Below are positions 34,319 to 41,694 of a stretch of DNA of 64,000 nucleotides, in pieces. The stretch is from Candidatus Chloroploca sp. Khr17. Lineage in GTDB: Bacteria; Chloroflexota; Chloroflexia; Chloroflexales; Chloroflexaceae. Position 1 is the first letter of the stretch. Each line of letters opens with the position of its first letter. Made by a program: the position numbers and the translations under genes. A model generated the notes under the pieces. The model worked only from the letters and a program-made list of their open reading frames with translations, made no database searches and was not told the DNA's origin. The stretch covers positions 94,209 to 158,208 of the forward strand of contig NZ_RYFF01000008.1 of the NCBI RefSeq assembly GCF_004138165.1, in the 5' to 3' direction.

Positions 34319-35827
34319 ATGCAACGCTATTTGATTATAGGTTTTGTTGCTTTATTGGGCCTGGTAGTCGGCCTCGGGGTCTATGCGTCGCGTGAAGAGA
34401 ACCGCTTGGCTGACGCGCAGGCGAACCTGCGGCAACAGGCGGTTAGTGACGCGGCGGTGATCTATGTCGAAAACTGCGCCGTCTGTCACGGTGCCTCAGG
34501 TGAGGGGCTTGGCTCGATCCCACCGCTCGATAGCGAGGCGTTGCGTACGATGGAGTACGATGCGCTCTTTAAGATCATTGCCCGTGGGCTCTACAATACG
34601 CCTATGGCCGCCTGGCACCAGGACGAGGGCGGGATATTGACTGATTATCAGATTGATCAGCTTGTGGCCCAGATCCGGTATGCCGATTGGGGTCAGATCC
34701 GCGAACTAGCCGCCCAACGGGGCATGATCCCGGCAAGCCTGGCGGTTCCCGATGTCACCGAGGCCCAGCTTGCCCAGATCAGCGCGCTCGGCCCTGAAGG
34801 CCAGCTCTGGTCAGAGGGCTTTCAGCTCTATGCCAATACGTGTGTGACCTGCCACGGGGCCAATGGGGAAGGCTCGACGCTTGGTGTCGCCTTGAACACG
34901 CCAGAGGTGCGGGCGCAGGATGCGGCGAGTCTGACGCGAACGATTGTCGAGGGTGTGCCCGGGACGATGATGGCCGCGTGGGGCACGCTGCTCGAAGCGA
35001 GCGAGCTTGAAGCCCTGGTTGCCTTCCTGCAACACTGGGATCAACTTGAAGCCCAAGGCATTGCGCTCGAGATGCCCGCCCCGCAGATGATCGATCTTGA
35101 CGATCCCGAGGCGATCCTCGCGCTTGGCGAGCGGCTCTTTGTCTCAACTTGTACCAGTTGTCACGGTGACAATGGGACAGGCGGCCTTGGCCCGGCGATC
35201 AACAGCCAGCAATTCCTCAGTCGTCAGGACGATGCGGCGATCACGCAGGCGATCACCGAGGGCGGGCACCGCCCCAATTCGGCCATGCCCGCCTTTGGCG
35301 AGCGGCTCACCTCGGTCGAGATTGCCGCGCTCGTGAGCTATATTCGTTCGTTGGAGGAGAACGCCCCCGTTGTCGCCAATCCACGCGGCACGCAACAGGG
35401 TGGCGGCGGGCCTCCGTGGTTGCAAGCAACGCCCGACCCCGCGAATCCCATCCAGCCCAGAGGCCAGGGGCAGGGGCAGGGGCAGGGGCAGGGGCAGGGC
35501 CGCGGCCAGGGACAACAGGGCCAGAATGGGCAAACGCCACAGCAGAGTGCGCCAAGCACCACCTATCGTGGTACCGTCGTCAGCGTCGAAGGCAACGCCC
35601 TGACCTTCTACGACGAGGCCAGCCGAACCAACCTCGAAGCTATGCTCGGGCCGCCCTGGTGGTGGGAACCCAACGCCATTGCGTTGCGGCCTGGTGATCG
35701 CATTAACCTTGAGGGATTTGAAGGCGAAGGCCATATGGAACTCAACTGGATCGAAAACCTGACCACGGGTGAACGGCTCGACTTACGCACCCCAGATGGC
35801 AACCCGGTCTGGCAAGGGGGCAGCTAA
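34319..35827 (+). CDS. Membrane-anchored triheme cytochrome c with unusual Gly-Gln linker
   Basis: 502 residues. A signal anchor IIGFVALLGLVVGLGVYAS is followed by three cytochrome c domains with CAVCH, CVTCH and CTSCH, each followed by a Met-bearing segment (e.g. NTPMAAWH, GTMMAAWG, NSAMPAFG). Residues 380-400 are an almost perfect (GQ)n stretch encoded by a GGGGCA hexamer repeat. The C-terminal 85 residues form a small beta domain (YRGTVVSVEGNALTFYDE...). It is third in the cytochrome b-Rieske module and is the likely electron acceptor. The ribosome site (AAAGAAG) is modest. Confidence 0.9.
   Translation: MQRYLIIGFVALLGLVVGLGVYASREENRLADAQANLRQQAVSDAAVIYVENCAVCHGASGEGLGSIPPLDSEALRTMEYDALFKIIARGLYNTPMAAWHQDEGGILTDYQIDQLVAQIRYADWGQIRELAAQRGMIPASLAVPDVTEAQLAQISALGPEGQLWSEGFQLYANTCVTCHGANGEGSTLGVALNTPEVRAQDAASLTRTIVEGVPGTMMAAWGTLLEASELEALVAFLQHWDQLEAQGIALEMPAPQMIDLDDPEAILALGERLFVSTCTSCHGDNGTGGLGPAINSQQFLSRQDDAAITQAITEGGHRPNSAMPAFGERLTSVEIAALVSYIRSLEENAPVVANPRGTQQGGGGPPWLQATPDPANPIQPRGQGQGQGQGQGQGRGQGQQGQNGQTPQQSAPSTTYRGTVVSVEGNALTFYDEASRTNLEAMLGPPWWWEPNAIALRPGDRINLEGFEGEGHMELNWIENLTTGERLDLRTPDGNPVWQGGS
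35464..35498 (+). repeat. In-gene GGGGCA hexamer tandem repeat
   Basis: About six copies of GGGGCA (CAGGGG register) encode the Gln-Gly run of the cytochrome c. Such a run is prone to length change without loss of frame. Confidence 0.8.
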
Positions 35828-35829
35828 TT

Positions 35830-35978
35830 AGTCTGTAACCTAAGTTTTCTGGCGTCCTCAGCCGTCCACGAATTGGGGCCACGAAGAAACGAATAATTGC
35901 GTCACAAAGCCTGTCTTCGTATATTCGTGAGGGTTCTTCGTGGTCGGCGGCGCTCCCGGAAAACTTAGGTTACAGACT
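35830..35978. mobile_element. MITE-like element with perfect 20-bp terminal inverted repeats
   Basis: The left end AGTCTGTAACCTAAGTTTTC is exactly inverted at the right end. The 149-bp interior has two inverted blocks around CCACGAA and no gene. CTAATT flanks both sides (35824-35829 and 35980-35985) and looks like a target duplication. A diverged copy lies at 61975-62121. Confidence 0.85.
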
Positions 35979-35979
35979 A

Positions 35980-36963
35980 CTAATTCCAGGCCAACCTGGC
36001 ACGAGTCGCCCAATACGCATCGGGCGGCTCGACCAGGGAGGCCAGGGCTGAGGCGGCAGCCTCAGCATCGGTGACATCACATGCCCGCAGATTAGCCTGC
36101 AGATGGGCCACCGAAGCGGCCCCGCTGAGCACCACATCCGCCCAGGGCTGCGCCATTGCTGCGGCGAGCGCCAACGCATCGCGGGTCGCGCCACACTCGG
36201 CACAGACCTGATCGAGCAGCGCGAGCGCAGGATCAGCATTGCGCTCGGTCAGCCGCCCATTGGCGAGCGCCTCTTTGACAATCACGCCCACCCCGGCAGC
36301 GTGCGTCTCGGCAAGCGCCGGCCCGGACGAGGTCTCGAGCAGATTCCAGGTCGCCTGGACACAATCAAAGAGGCGCACCCCATCGATCGTCACCGCCAGC
36401 GCCCGACGGATCACCTCGGCCTGACGCGGCCCGCTCACCGACAGCCCGATCGCCACCCCAGCAGCCTTGAGGTGCCCAAGCGCCACGAGCACCGGAAGGT
36501 TCGCGAGCACCCCACTTTCGAGGGTTGCCGAATGGATCTGATAGAGATTGAAGTAGGGCGAGAGCAGAACCTGACTCTCGATCAATTGGCGCTCAAAAAC
36601 ATCAAGCTCATGCGCCTTCACCTCGTGAGCCTCGGCCTGAACCTGCCAATCAGCCGTATAGGTATAGCCCCACTTCGAGCCAACCGTCACCGCTGCCGGA
36701 TCAAACTGGCACTCGTGCAACCACCCGCCCAAAAAAGCCTCGGCGCGCCCATAGGAACGGGCCGCATCGAAATAGCGCACCCCCGCGGCCCAGGCCGCAT
36801 CGAGCACCGCATGGGTACGCTGTCGCATCACCGCCACAGCATAGTTCGCCTCAAGATCCTCGGCATGGCCAAGATTGAGATAGCCCGGGCGCCCAAGCGC
36901 GGCCAACCCAAGGCCCAATGGCGTCACGGCTAACCCAGTGGCCCCAAGGGTACGGAGCTGCAT
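35980..36963 (-). CDS. Aldo/keto reductase
   Basis: 327 residues from MQLRTLGATGLAVTPLGLGL; the long open frame upstream is not coding. The AKR barrel shows AAWAAGVRYFDAARSYGRAE (catalytic Asp and Tyr), VGSKWGYTY (Lys) and YFNLYQIHSATLES (His region). VKEALANGRL and VLSGAASVAHLQANL (cofactor phosphate region) follow. It is likely a D-threo-aldose dehydrogenase-like enzyme acting on sugars; the substrate is unknown. Its stop codon lies in the CTAATT sequence at the MITE edge. Confidence 0.85.
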   Translation of the reverse strand: MQLRTLGATGLAVTPLGLGLAALGRPGYLNLGHAEDLEANYAVAVMRQRTHAVLDAAWAAGVRYFDAARSYGRAEAFLGGWLHECQFDPAAVTVGSKWGYTYTADWQVQAEAHEVKAHELDVFERQLIESQVLLSPYFNLYQIHSATLESGVLANLPVLVALGHLKAAGVAIGLSVSGPRQAEVIRRALAVTIDGVRLFDCVQATWNLLETSSGPALAETHAAGVGVIVKEALANGRLTERNADPALALLDQVCAECGATRDALALAAAMAQPWADVVLSGAASVAHLQANLRACDVTDAEAAASALASLVEPPDAYWATRARLAWN

Positions 36964-37742
36964 CACATGTGCCTCACAACAAAGTGCGGATCCGATAGAA
37001 GTACTATAACACCGTCTATGGGATGAGATCGCGTGGACGGGAACGAACATCAGGGTGGGGACAGTCGGCACCCTCATCTGCGCATAACGGAACGTCTGCG
37101 CACCCAGAGGGCGCTCCTTGCGAGTGGTACTACTCATTTTGACACCCAAATGATTCGTACGCACTTTGCATCAGCACGCGATGCGCCTGTCGGCGCACTA
37201 CTGCGAAGGACAACGGGGGCGTGGGGGAACCACGTTCCCCCATTTTCAGCGTAGCCCTACCCGAGCGCTCAGGGCTGTTGCATCTTCCGTGTATGCACCC
37301 CGCCAGGGCACCCGCAAGGGGTGCCCGTACACCGGATCCGGCCCCCGGTCTGGAGGGGCACCCCTGGCGGGTGCCCTGCCCGAGCACTCAGGGCTGATGC
37401 AAAGTCTACCTGACCAGAGCACCGTCGGGCTCAAGCCCTCGGCTATGGGTCGCGAAGGCCGCCTGCGCGGCCTCATCCAGCCGGCGAAGGCCGGCTTCGC
37501 AGACGGTAGCCGAGCCGTTTACGGCGACGGTGACCCTGGAGAGCTGACTTTGCATCAGCCCTGCCCGAGCACTCTGGAAACCTAGACAAGGGTTTTCAGG
37601 AAGTGTATAATCAGGTTTACATGCATAATCGCGGTTCAGTAGAAGGCATCCGCCCCGCGCCACATTATGTATAATGGTGGTTGGCAAGAAGATTAGAACT
37701 TCAACTTCATGAGAGACGTTGGACTTCTACTGGAGCGAACTG
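36964..37742. other. Intergenic region made largely of repeat units
   Basis: No gene is convincing. It holds the upstream region of the aldo/keto reductase, a full copy of the GATTGCATCTTCCG-type repeat (37271-37380), and a second repeat block at 37391-37565. That second block (TACCTGACCAGAGCACCGTC; GCCGGCGAAGGCCGGCTTCG) is related to sequences at 56343-56461 and 57112-57170. The UPF0175/DUF3368 pair starts after it. Confidence 0.55.
37271..37380 (+). repeat. Interspersed GC-rich repeat, copy 2
   Basis: TTGCATCTTCCGTGTATGCA, then CCCGCCAGGGCACCCGCAAG, and the inverse GGCACCCCTGGCGGGTGCCC match the 19377-19533 element closely. It is flanked on both sides by CCGAGC-CTCAGGGCTG, another direct repeat. 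Confidence 0.7.
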
Positions 37743-37994
37743 ATGGAAGTGACAATCTCTTTTCGGACGAAACAATTTGTGGCTGAATCCCCTGACCGGG
37801 TTGCAGCCAAGATACGATTGTACGCCGCCCTGGGATTGTATCAATCTGGTGAATTGTCTATCGGCGCAGCATGTGAACTGGCAGGTGTCAGCCGCTATCA
37901 GTTTCTCGATCTGATGCAGCGAGAAGGGGCTTATGTGCGAACCCAGACCCCCGATGAATTAGAGGCCGAATTCCAACAACTGGCGAATGTGTGA
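37743..37994 (+). CDS. UPF0175-family antitoxin
   Basis: 83 residues from MEVTISFRTKQFV. Its helix-turn-helix core, ALGLYQSGELSIGAACELAG followed by VSRYQFLDLMQREG, is diagnostic for UPF0175. TGGAG 8 nt upstream decides the start. The stop overlaps the toxin start (TGATG). By analogy it represses its own operon and neutralises the DUF3368 protein. Confidence 0.88.
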   Translation: MEVTISFRTKQFVAESPDRVAAKIRLYAALGLYQSGELSIGAACELAGVSRYQFLDLMQREGAYVRTQTPDELEAEFQQLANV

Positions 37995-38467
37995 TGTTGA
38001 TCATTGCCGATAGTTCCGCTCTGGTGGCTCTGGCTACCTGTTCTGCTCTGGACATTTTGGTTAGCCTGTATGAAACAATCAACGTCCCCCAGGCTGTTTA
38101 TGACGAGATAGCGGTGCCCCACAAACCACAAGGGATAGCACTGGCACATTTTCTCCAGGGTCGGATTGTGCCAGTGGATACCAGACAGTTTGTTTTGTCC
38201 GCAGGTGGATTGGGACAGGGAGAAATTGAAGCAATGGCCTTGTACAAGTTGCTAGGGGCCGATTTATTGCTTGTTGATGACCGACGCGCCCGGTTAGTTG
38301 CCGAAGCGAACTGGATTCAATGTATTGGCACGTTGGGAGTGCTGTTACAGGCCAAACGGAAAGGTTTGGTGAGTGAGATCAGTTCCTATATCCAGGCGTT
38401 ACAAGCCTCGCCTTTGCGTTACCACGAAGCGTTATTGCAGAAAGTGTTACAACTTGCTGGTGAATGA
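37994..38467 (+). CDS. DUF3368 PIN-like toxin
   Basis: 157 residues starting at the ATG in TGATG; a GTG one codon earlier is also possible. IIADSSALVALATC has the first acidic residue, VPQAVYDEIA the second, and GQGEIEAMALYKLLGADLLLVDDRRARLVAEA the remaining PIN acidic cluster. DUF3368 proteins are PIN-fold nucleases paired with UPF0175 antitoxins. All expected acidic residues look present and the gene appears intact. Confidence 0.88.
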   Translation: MLIIADSSALVALATCSALDILVSLYETINVPQAVYDEIAVPHKPQGIALAHFLQGRIVPVDTRQFVLSAGGLGQGEIEAMALYKLLGADLLLVDDRRARLVAEANWIQCIGTLGVLLQAKRKGLVSEISSYIQALQASPLRYHEALLQKVLQLAGE

Positions 38468-38859
38468 TACGGCCGTATTCTCATCAACTGCATCACCTGG
38501 AGAGAAGTTCTTGTTGGGACGTGGTGAAACGCACGCTGTTTGTCGTAGCCTACCCCTCCTGGTGTTCGGTGCTTTGGTTACTTCGTTCGCTTGCCAAACT
38601 CGGGATCGGACTCTTGCCATATCTCCGCGACCGGCTGGTCAGCCCCGACGCCAAACCCTCACTAGCGGAGCGGATTGACGAGCGGCCCGTCATCACCGCC
38701 CAGCTAACAGGCTGATGCATTGATTATGGAAGAGGATACCAAAAATCCGGCTAGCGTAACAAATATGCTGCCTTGATCGGCAAAGCCACTACGGGGACTG
38801 AAGTCTAGGGGGTTCTCGTGTATCATTCAAAAGACCCCGCAAGGTGAATTGAGTAAACA
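38468..38859. other. Gap between the toxin-antitoxin pair and the defence cassette
   Basis: An open frame of 83 codons (38464-38715) starts at the toxin stop. It has a hydrophobic N-terminal half but no recognised family and no ribosome site, so I do not call it a gene. The region 38779-38810 resembles a degraded hairpin repeat. Base composition turns AT-rich near 38800, marking the left border of the cassette. Confidence 0.4.
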
Positions 38860-40071
38860 ATGCAGATGGCCCAGGAAAGCTCCAGCCAAAAAGTCGAACC
38901 TACCGTACTCGATATTTTTTGTGGTGCAGGGGGAATGAGTTTAGGGTTTAAGAATGGTGGGTGTCAGATTCTAGGTGGAATTGACCAAAATCGCTATGCG
39001 ATCGATACTCATCATAAAAATTTCCCTAGCGCTGCATTAAAATTACCTCCTCAAGATATCCGTGGTGTTCGTAATCTTGATCAATTGGGCCTGAATCCTG
39101 GTTCAGTGGATATTTTAGTGGGTGGACCACCATGTCAAGTTTTCTCACGGGTTGGCATTGGCAAAATGAGAAAGCTTGGTAGGGATATAGAATCTGACCA
39201 TAGAAATTTTTTGTATACGGAATTTGTAAGGTTTGTCGCTTATTACAAGCCGTTATGTTTTGTCATGGAGAACGTTGATAACTTAGCAAATAAGGAAGAG
39301 ACTCTTGCAAGAATCTCTAATGATTTTAGAGGCAATACACACAATGACTACCCTGGTTACAACGTTGCTTATCGAGTTTTAGACGCTTCTGATTTTGGTG
39401 TACCTCAAAAGAGAATGAGGTTATTTATCATAGGAGTTCGTTCTGATTTAGAAGTTGATCCACCTTTTCCAACTAAACAAGATAAACAGCCTATATCAGT
39501 TAGTGAAGCGATCTCCGATCTGCCTGATTTAGAACCGTTTGTTATGCCACTCAAAACAAAATCTTCTGGACCAAAACAGAAAGATGCGGAGCAGCCTTAC
39601 AAATGTTCACCTCATTCGCCATATCAACAAGAAATGAGGAAACGAAAGAAAGAAGGTGAAGGGGTATGGAATCATCTTTGTCGTTCTCATAATGACAAAG
39701 ACATCATGATTTTTGAAATGTTAGATCAGGGTGGAAAATATCGAGATATACCCGAAGAAATGATGCGCTATCGAGTTGATATTTTTGATGATAAATATAA
39801 GCGATTAATCTCGAATAAGCCAGCTTGGACTTTGACTGCTCACATGAGAAAAGACGGACTAGCATACATTCACCCTTTACAAAATCGCAGTATATCTGTT
39901 CGTGAAGCTGCTAGGATTCAGAGCTTTCCTGATGATTTTGTCTTTTATGCCCCGATGACCCGAATGTTTGAATTAGTAGGTAACTCTGTACCGCCTCTTC
40001 TTGCAGAGGCAGTTGCCAAACCGCTCGTTCACTTGATCCATTCCTACCGGAAGGAACAAAAAATTAGCTGA
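38860..40071 (+). CDS. DNA (cytosine-5) methyltransferase
   Basis: 403 residues. C5-methylase motifs in order: I DIFCGAGGMSLGF, IV GGPPCQVFS (catalytic Cys), VI FVMENVDNL, VIII KRMRLFIIGVR, IX REAARIQSFPDDF, X VGNSVPPLLAEA. The target-recognition region is residues 215-330. It is the first gene of the five-gene AT-rich cassette and presumably protects host DNA from the cassette's nuclease. ATG codons at 38860 and 38866 both fit AAGGTGA upstream. The target sequence is unknown. Confidence 0.94.
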   Translation: MQMAQESSSQKVEPTVLDIFCGAGGMSLGFKNGGCQILGGIDQNRYAIDTHHKNFPSAALKLPPQDIRGVRNLDQLGLNPGSVDILVGGPPCQVFSRVGIGKMRKLGRDIESDHRNFLYTEFVRFVAYYKPLCFVMENVDNLANKEETLARISNDFRGNTHNDYPGYNVAYRVLDASDFGVPQKRMRLFIIGVRSDLEVDPPFPTKQDKQPISVSEAISDLPDLEPFVMPLKTKSSGPKQKDAEQPYKCSPHSPYQQEMRKRKKEGEGVWNHLCRSHNDKDIMIFEMLDQGGKYRDIPEEMMRYRVDIFDDKYKRLISNKPAWTLTAHMRKDGLAYIHPLQNRSISVREAARIQSFPDDFVFYAPMTRMFELVGNSVPPLLAEAVAKPLVHLIHSYRKEQKIS

Positions 40072-40164
40072 TTTTACTTGTTTTGGAGGCATCTTCAATT
40101 GAAAGCTACGCTCTCTGTAGGCAGTGAAGTTATAATCTAGATCAAACCAGTTCAGCATCCAATT

Positions 40165-41694
40165 ATGAGGTTCAACGCCAGCGATATATCTGAATCCATG
40201 TATGACATTGCTGAACCTCGTGCTTCAGCAATGATAGAGTCTTTACGTGCTTTTGGCTACAATGTTCAGACGGCGATCGCCGATCTCATCGATAATAGTA
40301 TCACGGCTAAAGCACGCAATATCTGGCTGAGTTTTTGTTGGGATGGCGCTAACTCTCATATCTCCATTCGGGATGATGGACATGGCATGACAGAAGATCA
40401 ACTGATCAGTGCCATGCGTCCAGGTAGTCAAAGTCCCTTGGAGGAAAGAGAAGCAGACGATTTGGGACGATTTGGTTTGGGACTCAAAACAGCCTCATTC
40501 TCCCAATGCCGACGATTAACGGTTGCCTCACGCTCAGCAAATCATGCGGTTGCTATTAGACGGTGGGATTTAGATTATGTAAATCAGGTTGACGAGTGGA
40601 GGCTGCTTCACACTCCTGCGGAGGGTTCAATCCAGAAATTGAATGATTTGGAGGGTATGCCTTATGGCACTATCATACTGTGGGAATGCCTGGATCGGAT
40701 TGTAGGTACAGCAAAAACAGACGACCAGAAAGCTCAAGATGATTTTCTTGAAACGGTTGAAGTTGTGGAAAATCACCTGGCAATGGTATTTCATCGTTTT
40801 TTAGAAAAGCGTGATCGCCTCAAAATATGGATCAACCACCACTCTATTGAACCCTGGAACCCATTTTTACCCGATGCTCAAGCGACTCAGATTCTGCCCC
40901 TCGAACTACTCACTTTCAAAGATAAAATGGTTCAGGTCCAGCCTTATGTCCTGCCGCACCATTCCAAAATCGACTCGGACACCTACAACAAAGCGGCTGG
41001 AACAAATGGTTGGAATGCTCAACAGGGTTTCTATGTGTATCGCAATGAACGCCTGCTGGTTGCTGGTGATTGGTTAGGCTTGGGGGGATATCGCAAGGAC
41101 GAACACTGCAAACTAGCACGGATTCAGGTAGACCTGCCGAATTCGATGGATAATGATTGGAATATTGATGTTAAAAAGTCTAGGGCTCGTCCACCTGCAT
41201 CGCTGAAAGCAGATTTGAAACGGATTGCTAGACTGACGCGCTACAGAGCCACCGAGATTTACCGCCACCGAGGCAAGGTTATAGCGCGGGAAAATGCTGA
41301 AAAATATGTCTTCCCGTGGGACAAGAAGCTCAGGCGAGGCAAGGTTTTTTATGCTGTAAATCAGGAACATCCTCTCGTGCAGGAGGTACTGAACCTGCCA
41401 GACACCTGCCAGCCTGTCATTCGAGCGTTGCTGCGATTGCTCGAAGCAACAGTGCCAATCCAGCAAATTTGGATCGATAACGCTACTGAACCGGAGAAAC
41501 AAGCACAGCCTTTTGATGGAACCCCATCAGACCAGGTTTTAGAAGTCATGGTTGAAATTTATCGGTCGCTCAGGAAAAGTGGCATGACTCAGGAGCAAGC
41601 CCGCGATCGCATCTTGACAATGGAACCCTTTCAACACTTTGAAACCTTAGTCAAAACCCTATCAGATCAGCTTATTCGAGGAAATCTAGCATGA
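40165..41694 (+). CDS. MORC/Hsp90-like GHKL ATPase of a Z1 cassette
   Basis: 509 residues. GHKL motifs: N-box AIADLIDNSITA near residue 37, where Asp stands in the usual catalytic Glu place; G1 RDDGHGM; G2 GRFGLGLKTASFSQ. An S5-type transducer domain follows (GFYVYRNERLLVAGDWLG, conserved in this family). Bacterial homologues sit with Z1 helicases and restriction-type nucleases, and their link to eukaryotic MORC proteins is established. No strong ribosome site was seen; an ATG at 40198 is an alternative. The stop overlaps the next start (ATGA). Confidence 0.88.
   Translation: MRFNASDISESMYDIAEPRASAMIESLRAFGYNVQTAIADLIDNSITAKARNIWLSFCWDGANSHISIRDDGHGMTEDQLISAMRPGSQSPLEEREADDLGRFGLGLKTASFSQCRRLTVASRSANHAVAIRRWDLDYVNQVDEWRLLHTPAEGSIQKLNDLEGMPYGTIILWECLDRIVGTAKTDDQKAQDDFLETVEVVENHLAMVFHRFLEKRDRLKIWINHHSIEPWNPFLPDAQATQILPLELLTFKDKMVQVQPYVLPHHSKIDSDTYNKAAGTNGWNAQQGFYVYRNERLLVAGDWLGLGGYRKDEHCKLARIQVDLPNSMDNDWNIDVKKSRARPPASLKADLKRIARLTRYRATEIYRHRGKVIARENAEKYVFPWDKKLRRGKVFYAVNQEHPLVQEVLNLPDTCQPVIRALLRLLEATVPIQQIWIDNATEPEKQAQPFDGTPSDQVLEVMVEIYRSLRKSGMTQEQARDRILTMEPFQHFETLVKTLSDQLIRGNLA

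Noticed and set aside
38464..38715. 83-codon open frame after the DUF3368 toxin
   Set aside because: It begins at the toxin stop without a ribosome site and matches no family I know; possibly real, but unsupported.
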